From: Nostoc sp. FACHB-152
GTDB lineage: Bacteria > Cyanobacteriota > Cyanobacteriia > Cyanobacteriales > Nostocaceae
Assembly: GCF_014697475.1 (NCBI RefSeq)
Contig: NZ_JACJRV010000002.1
Span: 247,515 to 311,514 of the forward strand
Length of the DNA: 64,000 nt
Direction of reading: 5' to 3'
The first letter of the stretch is position 1, and the number at the start of each line of letters is the position of its first letter. Under the pieces are notes generated by a model. The model did not search any database. It was not told where the DNA came from and saw nothing but the letters and a program-made list of their open reading frames with translations. Positions 56,466-64,000 of the stretch are shown here, piece by piece. Both the position numbers and the translations under genes were made by a program.

Positions 56466-57263
56466 ATGAAACACTTAAAATCCCGTTCGCAAGATTTGCG
56501 GAGTTTGTTTGAGAACAATATCACAATTGAGTATGTGGCAGAACCGCTAAAATCTGTGTCAGCGCAAGCAGACGTAGCAGAGGTTTTGCAATGGATGCGA
56601 TCGCAAGATTTTGATGTTGTGGGTATTGAAACGGAAGATAATATCATTGGCTATATTGAACGCTCTAGTTTAATGCAAGCTAAATCGGGTAAGTGCGGTG
56701 ACTATCAGCGAGTGTTTCATTCTCAAGAATTAATTGCAATTTCTACGCCACTGATTAAGTTACTGCCAATTTTGCGACAAACTCCCCGATTATTTGTCTT
56801 AGACTGCAATCAGGTAAGTGGGATTGTGACTTGTGGAGACTTGCAAAAAGCACCTGTAAGAATGCTACTGTTTGGCTTGGTGACGCTGCTAGAAATGAAT
56901 CTTCTGCGACTAGTAAGGCTTTACTATCCCCAAGATTCTTGGCAAAAATGCCTGAAACCAGAACGCTTAGAAATTGCCAAACGTCTGTGGCGCGAGAGTC
57001 AAGAAAGAAATGAAGCCACAGATTTATTAGACTACCTCCAGTTTTGTGACAAACGAGAGTTGGTTTTAAATCAACCAGAACTGCTTGAGCAACTAGAATT
57101 AAAATCAAAACGGTTTGGGGAAAAGTTTTTAAAATCTGCTGAACAGTTGCGTAACCGATTAGCTCATGCTCAAAATTTAGTTACTGGTTCTTCTTGGAAA
57201 GATTTAATTTCTCTAGCAGAAGCGATGGAAACACTGTTAATCCGTTGTGAAGAAATCGAGTAA
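56466..57263 (+). CDS. CBS-domain protein with HEPN-like C-terminal domain
   Basis: A 265-residue protein. The N-terminal half (about 25-130) is a CBS pair, with VLQWMRSQDFDVVGIE then IIGYIERSSLM, and LFVLDCNQVSGIVTCGDLQK in the second. The C-terminal half (about 135-265) is helical and contains RNRLAH at 229-234, matching the RxxxxH motif of HEPN domains, which are often ribonucleases or nucleic-acid sensors. The pairing suggests a nucleotide-controlled RNA-binding or cleaving protein, but no cognate MNT antitoxin adjoins it. The stop codon lies in the target-site duplication of the MITE that follows (57259-57268), so the insertion just missed the gene. Confidence 0.8.
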   Translation: MKHLKSRSQDLRSLFENNITIEYVAEPLKSVSAQADVAEVLQWMRSQDFDVVGIETEDNIIGYIERSSLMQAKSGKCGDYQRVFHSQELIAISTPLIKLLPILRQTPRLFVLDCNQVSGIVTCGDLQKAPVRMLLFGLVTLLEMNLLRLVRLYYPQDSWQKCLKPERLEIAKRLWRESQERNEATDLLDYLQFCDKRELVLNQPELLEQLELKSKRFGEKFLKSAEQLRNRLAHAQNLVTGSSWKDLISLAEAMETLLIRCEEIE

Positions 57264-57268
57264 GAAGG

Positions 57269-57502
57269 CTACGGTGTACACACAAGTGGTATCTGCGCGG
57301 GTTTCAGGCGTTATGGACTCCTTAAATTGTCATTACGAGCGCAGTGATAACGGAGCGAAGTAATCGCATAATCCCGTAATTTTGGCGATTGCTTTGTCGT
57401 TCCTCCTCGCAATGACAGACTTTCAGAGCGATCGCAAAACCGAAAGCTAGAAGACAAAACCAAACGATAGGTAGGATTTCAAGACTTGTGTGTACACCGT
57501 AG
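57269..57502. mobile_element. MITE (234 bp) with 18-bp perfect inverted ends and 10-bp target-site duplication
   Basis: CTACGGTGTACACACAAG (57269-57286) and its exact reverse complement (57485-57502) bound the element. AGTAAGAAGG occurs immediately on both sides (57259-57268 and 57503-57512), a clear duplication. The interior contains a second dispersed palindrome (CATTACGAGCGCAGTGAT at one side, CCTCCTCGCAATGAC at the other), so one repeat is nested in another. No ORF of note. Confidence 0.92.
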
Positions 57503-57713
57503 AGTAAGAAGGGGAGAGGCAATAGGCAATAGGGATAATGCCTGCGGTGCGTTTGGGGTTAGTGCTGGTTAAATTTCGCAGTTTGCAAGGTAAGAAATCA
57601 ACCGCAGAGAACACGGCAGAATCAAGAGTTAAGATTTTCTTGTGGGATGGGTGTCCGCACCCGTCCTATATTTAAGGCGGGCAAGATGCCCACCCCACAA
57701 GATGAAATTAGCC

Positions 57714-60695
57714 TTACTCCGCACCTTCGATGGGTGCAAAACCTTGGCGTTGAATGTTTTCTGTAATTGTGCGCGGTTCGAGGAACTGTAGCAAGTAGTC
57801 AGGGCCGCCTGCTTTAGAACCAACACCAGAAAGTTTGAAGCCGCCGAAGGGTTGTCGAGCCACGATCGCCCCTGTAATATTGCGGTTAATGTACAAGTTG
57901 CCGACTTCAAATTCTTCTTGGGCTTGCTGAATATGGGAAGGTGTACGCGAATACAACCCGCCAGTTAAAGCGTAATCTGTGCCGTTAGCCACTTTTAATG
58001 CTGCGGCAAAATCTCTTACTTTAATTACAGCTAACACAGGCCCAAATATTTCTTGTTGTGCAACTATGCCATCGGGTGGTACTTCACTAAAAATAACTGG
58101 GCCGATAAAATATCCTTGTTCTGGTGCGGCTAACTCTAGGGCTAACTTTGCTTCTGCCTTACCCTTTTCAATATACTCGCGGATGCGATCGCGGGCATTA
58201 GCATCAATCACAGGCCCTACTTGCGTACTAGGTAAGTCAGCCTCGCCAATATTCAAGGATTTTGTCGCCTCAACCAACCTCGCAACAAAAGTATCATAGA
58301 TTGATTCAACAACTATCACCCGCGAACAAGCCGAGCATTTCTGCCCACTGTAACCAAAGGCTGACTGCACAACGCCCACAACTGCTTGGTCTAAATCAGC
58401 ACTTTCATCCACAATGATGGCATTCTTCCCACCCATTTCTGCAATAACTCGCTTCATGTGCCTTTGCATAGGCTTTAGAGTTGCCGCCTCTGAATAAATG
58501 CGACAGCCCACCTCCTGAGAACCAGTAAAAGCAATCACATGAGTATCAGGGTGACTTACCAAATATGCCCCAACTTGCGAACCCTTACCAGGGACGTATT
58601 GAAAAACACCTTGAGGAATTCCCGCCTCAACCAAAATCTCTGTGAGTTTAGCAGTAATAATCGAAGATGTTTCCGCAGGTTTCAGCAGCGTACAGTTACC
58701 CGTAACCAAAGCAGCTACAGTCATCCCACAAGCGATCGCCAACGGAAAATTCCAAGGCGAAATCACCACCGCCACGCCTTTAGCTCGGTAGATATAACGG
58801 TTTGTCTCTCCAGGTACGTCATAATTAACACCTTGTTCAATCCGTTCCATCTCATCAGCGTAGTAGCGGCAAAAATCTATCGCCTCCGAAACCTCTGCGT
58901 CAGCCTCCTTAACAGGCTTACCAACCTCTAAAACTATCCAAGCCGCCATTTCTGCACGGCGTTGTTCCATCAAATCCGCCGCCTTGCGTAAAATATCAGC
59001 GCGTTGCTTCACAGGCGTTTTCCGCCACCCAGGAAACGCCGCCTTCGCCGCTTGCATCGCCTGTTCCGCCTGTTCCACACTAATCAATCCAACCTTGCCA
59101 ATCACCTGACTAAAATTAGAAGGATTAACCGAATCAATCACATCCTGAGTCTTAACATACTCCCCATTAATCAACGGCAAATAAGTCTTCCCAAACTCCC
59201 GACGCACACCCTCAAAAGCCTGCTCCGCCTTCCTCCTTCTCTCCTCCTCAGCATAATCAGTATCCGTCGCCCCCACAAAACTCCCCTCTTCCTCTCCGCG
59301 TCTCCGCGCCTCTGCGTGAGAATTCAAAACCGGAGGTGCAAGCAGTTCCTCAACCGGCTTATTCTCCAAATTCTGCCGTAAAAACGAACTATTAGCCGTA
59401 TTTTCCAACAACCGCCGAATTAAATACGCCATCCCCGGTAACAATTCACCGTAAGGACAATAAACTCTAACTCGATAACCCTTATCAACCAAAGCCTTAG
59501 CTAACTTATCCCCCATCCCGTACAAAACTTGCATTTCAAAACAACGGCGGGGAACCTTTAAACTTTCTGCTATAGCAATTGCCCGTGCTTGCGATCGCAC
59601 ATTATGACTACCAATAGCAGCATATACATATTGATGATTTTCCAGCAACAACTGGGTTATCGCTTCAAAATTTGCATCTGTCGCCACTTTGTCATTGTAA
59701 ACAGGCTGAGGCCAATGCTTCTGTGCCGCTTTGATAGTTTCCTGATCCCAATAAGCGCCCTTCACTAACCGAATAGTTAGCGGATATCCGCGCTGCTTCA
59801 ACCAAGCAATTACATTTCTGGCATCTTGTTCACTATCACGCAAGTATGCTTGGATTGTGATCCCTATATCTGTACGTTGACGAAACTCATCTTCTAACAA
59901 TAACTTTTGCAAAATATTCAGAGTTAAATCTTTATACGCATACTGTTCCATATCAAAATGGATAGCTGCACCTAACTCTTTGGCATAACGTAATAAATTA
60001 CGAATGCGATCGCTAACTCTTTCTTCACTACCTTTAGCATCTAGAGGGTCAAATTGTGAATAAAAAGCCGTTAATTTCACAGAAACTTGGACTTTTGGTA
60101 GCTTTTCACCGTCTGCTTCATCAATAGCCGGAATATGATTCCAATTTTTCGATGCTTCGACTAATTGGGCAATTAATTCTTGATAACGTTCTAAATAAGA
60201 CTGCGCCTCTACTTCTGTAATCACAGCTTCACCAAGTAAATCAATAGTGAAAGCCATTTTTTCCTTCCGCAGGCGTTCAACTGTTTTGATAACTTGTTTA
60301 ATATTTTCGCCAGAAATATATTTATGTGCTAAGGTTTCAACCGCAGTCGAGACTGTTGTTGCAGCCACTTGTCCCGGCATCGAATCGGGGTTAGCAAAAT
60401 TTAACATCCCCTTGAGGGCGGCTGGCAATTCGACAGTTTCATCGCCTAAATATTCTTGTAAATGGGCGGCAATTTCTGGCTTACTGCGTAACGCTGGCAG
60501 AGTATCAATAAAGCGAAAAAGTTGCACCCGCAAACCAGGATTACTCATTGCCCAAGCTAGTAATTTATCATCCCAGCGCATTTGGTCGCGCAAGGAAGCT
60601 AAAAACGAGCGATTTTCTTGAGTAGCTGTTAATAGTTGTTTAGCAATTTCCTGGGTTTTAGGTTCGTAGATGCTTGTTTGTACTTGTAATACCAC
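57714..60695 (-). CDS. putA: Bifunctional proline dehydrogenase/P5C dehydrogenase
   Basis: A 993-residue enzyme oxidising proline to glutamate. The N-terminal PRODH barrel (about 80-440) shows DLLGEAVITEVEAQSYLERY, VSVKLTAFYSQF, RLVKGAYWDQE and QVLYGMGDKLAKALV. The C-terminal aldehyde dehydrogenase (about 505-985) shows VVISPWNFPLAIACGMTVAA, the Glu-bearing VIAEMGGKNAIIVDESADLD and the catalytic Cys in GYSGQKCSACSRVIVV. No DNA-binding RHH domain is present, as usual outside enterobacteria. The start is GTG 60695 after GGAG. The linker (about 445-500) carries a dispersed-repeat insertion read as NSHAEARRRGEEE. The upstream and downstream spacers hold MITEs and STRRs. Confidence 0.95.
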   Translation of the reverse strand: MVLQVQTSIYEPKTQEIAKQLLTATQENRSFLASLRDQMRWDDKLLAWAMSNPGLRVQLFRFIDTLPALRSKPEIAAHLQEYLGDETVELPAALKGMLNFANPDSMPGQVAATTVSTAVETLAHKYISGENIKQVIKTVERLRKEKMAFTIDLLGEAVITEVEAQSYLERYQELIAQLVEASKNWNHIPAIDEADGEKLPKVQVSVKLTAFYSQFDPLDAKGSEERVSDRIRNLLRYAKELGAAIHFDMEQYAYKDLTLNILQKLLLEDEFRQRTDIGITIQAYLRDSEQDARNVIAWLKQRGYPLTIRLVKGAYWDQETIKAAQKHWPQPVYNDKVATDANFEAITQLLLENHQYVYAAIGSHNVRSQARAIAIAESLKVPRRCFEMQVLYGMGDKLAKALVDKGYRVRVYCPYGELLPGMAYLIRRLLENTANSSFLRQNLENKPVEELLAPPVLNSHAEARRRGEEEGSFVGATDTDYAEEERRRKAEQAFEGVRREFGKTYLPLINGEYVKTQDVIDSVNPSNFSQVIGKVGLISVEQAEQAMQAAKAAFPGWRKTPVKQRADILRKAADLMEQRRAEMAAWIVLEVGKPVKEADAEVSEAIDFCRYYADEMERIEQGVNYDVPGETNRYIYRAKGVAVVISPWNFPLAIACGMTVAALVTGNCTLLKPAETSSIITAKLTEILVEAGIPQGVFQYVPGKGSQVGAYLVSHPDTHVIAFTGSQEVGCRIYSEAATLKPMQRHMKRVIAEMGGKNAIIVDESADLDQAVVGVVQSAFGYSGQKCSACSRVIVVESIYDTFVARLVEATKSLNIGEADLPSTQVGPVIDANARDRIREYIEKGKAEAKLALELAAPEQGYFIGPVIFSEVPPDGIVAQQEIFGPVLAVIKVRDFAAALKVANGTDYALTGGLYSRTPSHIQQAQEEFEVGNLYINRNITGAIVARQPFGGFKLSGVGSKAGGPDYLLQFLEPRTITENIQRQGFAPIEGAE
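59289..59324. repeat. Dispersed repeat inserted in frame in the putA linker
   Basis: Minus strand TTCTCACGCAGAGGCGCGG followed by AGACGCGGAGAGG, a spacer repeat type common in Nostocales. In putA it encodes SHAEARRRGEE at about residues 458-468, between the PRODH and P5CDH domains. Confidence 0.75.
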
Positions 60696-61123
60696 AGATA
60701 GTAATCTCCTTAACAGTTATCAGTTATCAGTAAAGAATGAGGTGTTTATCTTTGGTGAAACACCACACCAATTGGTAGTAGGCGTTGGTGGTGGGTAACA
60801 GCCCCGCACCATCCGCCGTGATCACTGTTTACTGTTCACTGTTTTAATTTAAGACATAACTGATTGTGTCCAGTCTGCCTCTTCTATTGTGACTCTTGGA
60901 TTTTGCTGCTACCAGTTTTAGAGGGGCTAGAGGTTAGAGAGTGTAAAACAGTATTACGGCGGAGGGAGTAGGGGTGAGAGGTTAGGGACTAGAGGCTAGT
61001 ATTGTTTATTCACAGTATTTGCAAGATAGCTAATCATGAGAAAAACGTGCAATCAAACATAAAAAATTCTCTTCTCTCACACCTAACCTCTCACCCCTAG
61101 CCCCTAACCTCTATTCTTAATAA
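60696..61123. other. Spacer upstream of putA with STRR and inverted repeat
   Basis: No gene. Divergent promoters for putA and the lipoprotein gene. TTATCAGTTATCAGT next to the putA start is a short tandem. GGGGTGAGAGGTTAGG (60971-60986) and its exact reverse complement (61082-61097) bracket 95 nt just before the lipoprotein ATG. Confidence 0.6.
60971..61097. repeat. Inverted repeat, 16-bp perfect arms
   Basis: GGGGTGAGAGGTTAGG and CCTAACCTCTCACCCC flank 95 nt. The arms belong to the CTAGCCCCTAACCTC repeat type found in several spacers here, so the pairing may be chance of repeat insertion rather than one element. Confidence 0.6.
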
Positions 61124-62131
61124 ATGTGGAAAAATTTAGCTTTAACACCTTTAACCATCGCAATTATTTGTCAGGGAGGTTGCACAAACCAGCCAACAGA
61201 TAAACAACTGGAAGTATGGCGCACTGAAGCGATCGCACGCAATGCGGAAATTGTGGCAGATAACGCCAAAAAAGCACAGCAAAGTCAGTGGAATTTAGTT
61301 ATTCAAGGTGAAACGCCAACTGGCAAATCTCTCAAGTTAAATTGGCAACAGTTACAAGCTTTAGCAACCAACCACGTAAAAACAACCGATCCTTTAGATA
61401 TACAGCATTCTAGCGATCTTTTTGATTTCCGTGGTGTGCCTGTGTCGGCACTGCTGGAACAGTTTACCGTAGCTAATCATGTGACGGATGTTACCTTTGT
61501 TTCCTTTGATTCTTACCAAACAACCCTCAACCTAAAAGATTTATGGAGATATCCAATTACTCTAGCGATCGCTAAAAATGATAAACCAATTCCCCGCGCT
61601 CAAGGTGGTCCACTTTATTTAGTCTTTCCTTATACTCAGTACCCACAACTAAAACAAAAGTATAATGCTACTAATTGGGCGTTTTATGTTAGTCACATCG
61701 TAGTCGGGACTGAACCAGCCAAACTACGGGTTGGTCAACATGAAGTTAACTTGGCTACCTTAGATAAATTACCACAAGTCACCTTAGAGCAGACAGTCGG
61801 CTATAGAATTTCTTGGCCCAGTGGCAAAGTCAAACTCTATGGAGTCAGGCTGCGTGATGTTTTCAATACCCTCAAAGAACCACTACCTCAACAGGGAGGC
61901 GTAATAATTCGTGGTAAAGCACCGTTTTATGATGATGCTCCGGTGCGATTTTCTACCAAAGATTTAAGTGAGTGCGATATTTTATTAGTCACTCGCTGGG
62001 GTGAAAGCCGCGAATTAATTCCGGCGAAGATGGGAGGCCCGGTAACTTTAGCTTTCAGTTCTCAATGTCCTGCGAAAATTAGCCAGTCGCGCTGGGTAAC
62101 ATTTGTAGAAGAATTAACCACTACGCCATGA
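61124..62131 (+). CDS. Putative lipoprotein with sulfite-oxidase-type molybdopterin fold
   Basis: A 335-residue exported protein. The N-terminal hydrophobic segment ends in QGGC, an imperfect lipobox, so lipoprotein status is probable. The rest (about 55-335) resembles the molybdopterin-binding fold of sulfite-oxidase-like proteins in two related parts: FDFRGVPVSALLEQF, VTFVSFDSYQTTLNL, AQGGPLYLVFPYTQYPQLKQ and VKLYGVRLRDVFNTL, VTRWGESRELIPAKMGGPVT. The Cys that ligates molybdenum was not found, so a redox function is doubtful and a ligand-sensing role is possible. It overlaps the downstream cyclase gene by 4 bp (ATGA), so the two are translationally coupled and may act together at the membrane. 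Confidence 0.85.
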   Translation: MWKNLALTPLTIAIICQGGCTNQPTDKQLEVWRTEAIARNAEIVADNAKKAQQSQWNLVIQGETPTGKSLKLNWQQLQALATNHVKTTDPLDIQHSSDLFDFRGVPVSALLEQFTVANHVTDVTFVSFDSYQTTLNLKDLWRYPITLAIAKNDKPIPRAQGGPLYLVFPYTQYPQLKQKYNATNWAFYVSHIVVGTEPAKLRVGQHEVNLATLDKLPQVTLEQTVGYRISWPSGKVKLYGVRLRDVFNTLKEPLPQQGGVIIRGKAPFYDDAPVRFSTKDLSECDILLVTRWGESRELIPAKMGGPVTLAFSSQCPAKISQSRWVTFVEELTTTP

Positions 62132-63582
62132 AATTATTTAGTTTCCGTTCGATTCGTACCCGAATCATGACTGCGACGACACTATTAAGTGTGGCGTTAG
62201 TGGGTTCAGTTGTTTTGGTATGGGCAAAAACTGAAAGTACTCTTTATCGAGAACAGAAATTAAATGAAGCCAGATTCTTATCTAGAGTGTTAGGAACCTC
62301 CACCTTTGCTAATCACCTGGATGAACGCAACTGGAGTCAAGTCCGCCTCAACTTGAATGCAATGCTACGGGAAAACGAAGACTTTGTGTATATTTTGGTT
62401 ACTGATGCACGTTTAGGAAATCAGATTATTGCGGCTTCTCCTGAGTATTTACAAGGACAATACATTCCCGATATTGTGCCAGTGACCGTGAGCAATGCAG
62501 CGCAGAAAGTGTCGCAAAAGTCTAGTTCTATTGAAACGTTTGCATTGGCAGATATCCACTTTGCCAATCATATCAGGGCTAAACGTGGCGATCGCATCAT
62601 CGAAGTAGCTACATCTATTCAAAGGCTATCCGGTGAAAAAATCGGTACTTTGCGGTTAGGTGTGTCTCTACATCAGGTTAACCGGGCTGTAGCTCATGCA
62701 GTCAATCAAGCATTAATAGTTGGTGCTATCGGACTGTTGATTAGTTGGGTATTCGCTTATATTCTGGCTAGACGCTTGAGTAAACCTATTCGTCGCTTGC
62801 AAACGAGTGCTGCTCAAATTGCGGCGGGAGATTTACAACACCGCGCAGAAGTTACCAATACAGATGAAATTGGTGCGTTAGCAAATTCGTTTAATGAAAT
62901 GTCTGCTGCATTGCAAAATTCATTTAGTAAATTACAAAGAACTTTAGACTCATTTAAATTGTTTGTGCCAAATAAATTTATTTTAGCGATCGCACCCCAA
63001 GGAATTGAAAATATTGAAGTAGGTATCGCTGTCACACGCCACATCACAATCTTATTTTGTGACATTCGCGGTTACACCTCCATGTCAGAGATGATGACAC
63101 CAATAGAGATATTTACATTCCTCAATGACTACCTAGCTTGTATTGGACAAGTAATTGATCAAGCCGGTGGTTTTATTGATAAATATATCGGCGATGCCGT
63201 GATGGCGTTGTTTGATGATGAAAACACTGATGGCGCACTTAAAGCAGCAATTTTAATGCACCAGTCACTAGATAAATTTAATAAAGAACGTATCGAAAAA
63301 AATCTACCCAGAATTAACATTGGCATTGGGCTACATCGTGGTGAAGTAGTCATGGGTACAGTCGGATTTACCTGCCGCATTGATTCTACAGTCATTGGTG
63401 ATGCAGTTAATATCGCTTCTCGAATTGAAGGGCTGACAAAACAATATGGTTGTAAAACTTTGGTAACGGAGTCGATAGTTAAGAGTTTAGCTCAACCCGA
63501 ATTATTTTCGTTGAAATTGATAGATAAAGCTGTAAAGTTAAAAGGCAAAGATGAAGCGATCGCTGTTTATCAACTTCTTTAA
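62128..63582 (+). CDS. Membrane-bound adenylate/guanylate cyclase with HAMP domain
   Basis: A 484-residue class III cyclase. TM1 (about 13-32), an extracytoplasmic sensor segment (about 33-190), TM2 (about 193-213: VNQALIVGAIGLLISWVFAY), HAMP (about 214-268: LARRLSKPIRRLQTSAAQIA), then the catalytic domain (about 300-480) with FCDIRGYTSMSEMMTP (metal Asp), GGFIDKYIGDAVMALFDDE, HRGEVVMGTVGF and IGDAVNIASRIEGLTKQYG. The domain set equals the CyaA/CyaB-type cyclases of Anabaena. It is coupled by a 4-bp overlap to the molybdopterin-fold lipoprotein, a plausible periplasmic signal partner. The cAMP/cGMP choice cannot be read from the sequence. Confidence 0.95.
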   Translation: MKLFSFRSIRTRIMTATTLLSVALVGSVVLVWAKTESTLYREQKLNEARFLSRVLGTSTFANHLDERNWSQVRLNLNAMLRENEDFVYILVTDARLGNQIIAASPEYLQGQYIPDIVPVTVSNAAQKVSQKSSSIETFALADIHFANHIRAKRGDRIIEVATSIQRLSGEKIGTLRLGVSLHQVNRAVAHAVNQALIVGAIGLLISWVFAYILARRLSKPIRRLQTSAAQIAAGDLQHRAEVTNTDEIGALANSFNEMSAALQNSFSKLQRTLDSFKLFVPNKFILAIAPQGIENIEVGIAVTRHITILFCDIRGYTSMSEMMTPIEIFTFLNDYLACIGQVIDQAGGFIDKYIGDAVMALFDDENTDGALKAAILMHQSLDKFNKERIEKNLPRINIGIGLHRGEVVMGTVGFTCRIDSTVIGDAVNIASRIEGLTKQYGCKTLVTESIVKSLAQPELFSLKLIDKAVKLKGKDEAIAVYQLL

Positions 63583-63589
63583 GAAACTA

Positions 63590-63622
63590 AGATCCCCGAC
63601 TTCTTAAAGAAGTCGGGGATCT
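63590..63622 (+). terminator. Hairpin after the cyclase gene (third palindrome copy)
   Basis: AGATCCCCGACTTCTT with its exact reverse complement and 1-nt spacer, starting 7 nt after the cyclase stop. The following T-content is modest. It acts as a terminator-like element and belongs to the family at 54312 and 55079. Confidence 0.78.
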
Positions 63623-63762
63623 GTTTGTTCAGTAGATATGCAAATTGCAATAAATATAGCAACCCTAAATAAGCTTTAAACAAATCTATAGGACTAGTAT
63701 TTGATTTTTTCAAAAATCAGTACATTGTTACTTGGCTTCTTTTGGGTTGCCTATTGCCTGAC

Positions 63763-63801
63763 TACACAAGTATGTTCAGTAATCAAACCGGATTCCTATA
63801 T
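63763..63801 (+). repeat. 39-bp dispersed repeat, copy 4
   Basis: Begins TACACAAGTATGTTCAG, ends ACCGGATTCCTATAT. It lies 5 nt from the stop codon of the partial gene at the window end. Confidence 0.9.
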
Positions 63802-63806
63802 TAGGA

Positions 63807-64000
63807 TTACAACACATTGATCCTGCCATCATCCTGAATATATACCGAGCGATCGCCGGGAACGCGTGCAGTGGGACGCAGTTCTACCCGCAAGGTAGCT
63901 AAATTAGGTTTAGAGAGATTAGCTTGTATTGATCTACCTGTTTCATCCCAAAATATTAAAGATGTGTTTGGTTCAGTACCTTCTATCTGTTCCAATTTTA
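63807..64000 (-). CDS. Partial hypothetical protein (C-terminal end; gene runs off the window)
   Basis: Frame open from the window edge to TAA at 63807-63809. The residues read IEGTEPNTSLIFWDETGRSI, LSKPNLATLRVELRPTARVP, GDRSVYIQDDGRINVL. A TTG at 63995 could start a 62-residue protein, but the frame continues to the edge, so this may be the tail of a longer protein. No family was recognised. Confidence 0.5.
   Translation of the reverse strand, partial: KLEQIEGTEPNTSLIFWDETGRSIQANLSKPNLATLRVELRPTARVPGDRSVYIQDDGRINVL

Noticed and set aside
1-64000. CRISPR array
   Set aside because: Tandem repeats found are heptamers or an 89-bp duplication; no regularly spaced repeats with unique spacers exist.
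1-64000. tRNA or rRNA genes
   Set aside because: No cloverleaf with a convincing T-loop or CCA-proximal pairing was recognised by eye; a tRNAscan run would decide.

Overview
The window looks like chromosome from a filamentous, probably heterocyst-forming cyanobacterium of the Nostoc/Calothrix type. The HIP1 octamer GCGATCGC is scattered throughout. The oxidative pentose phosphate genes lie in the order fbp-tal-zwf-opcA. There is a class II (B12-dependent) ribonucleotide reductase, a very large Ser/Thr kinase-AAA-GAF-PAS-histidine kinase protein, remnants of xisH/xisI, and spacers full of 7-bp tandem repeats and small inverted-repeat elements. No tRNA, rRNA, CRISPR array or intact transposase gene was recognised.

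Layout. 1-1255: the N-terminal part of a CBS-CBS-PAS-PAS signalling protein that runs off the window. 1.7-4.9 kb: a sulfonate-desulfonation operon (ssuD, a beta-carbonic-anhydrase-like gene, ssuE) and a cyclase-family hydrolase. 5-10.7 kb: a UPF0182 membrane protein, a GNAT acetyltransferase, a lone cyclic-nucleotide-binding protein, cobB, and behind cobB a decayed DUF4058 gene tail. 10.9-17.7 kb: a PEP-CTERM protein and the opcA/zwf/tal/fbp cluster for NADPH generation. 18.2-21.9 kb: an RRM protein, a small conserved peptide, and nrdJ interrupted by a 288-nt group I intron. 22-29.6 kb: an FMN-binding protein, cysE, recJ, a GNAT/SDR pair, and a tyrosinase preceded by a Tat-signal protein. 29.6-31.1 kb: a 1.5-kb gene-free stretch of repeats. 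31-39.5 kb: WD40 protein, DUF2157-like membrane protein, RTX-repeat protein, ureohydrolase. 39.6-45.5 kb: the giant hybrid kinase. 46.4-46.9 kb: xisH/xisI debris beside a MITE-like element. 47.4-51.7 kb: a P-type ATPase followed by a divergent metK. 52.3-57.3 kb: small stress or metal genes (FMN-binding protein, chaB, msrB, MBL-like, a Met/Cys-rich copper-binding protein) and a CBS protein with a HEPN-like RxxxxH motif. 57.3-63.6 kb: a MITE with a target-site duplication, bifunctional putA, and a molybdopterin-fold lipoprotein gene overlapping an adenylate/guanylate cyclase gene. A partial gene closes the window.

Functional links: fbp, tal, zwf and opcA form one metabolic unit. SsuD and SsuE form a two-component monooxygenase. 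The cyclic-nucleotide-binding protein at 8.7 kb and the cyclase at 62 kb are possible ends of a cAMP/cGMP circuit, which is inference only.

The most notable structures are the nrdJ group I intron, with recognisable P1, P10, P5, P7, P8 and P9 pairings; two MITE-like elements with perfect inverted ends and flanking direct repeats; a 39-bp dispersed repeat with four full copies and one partial copy; repeats that have invaded cobB, recJ and putA in frame; and gene remnants of xisH, xisI and DUF4058.
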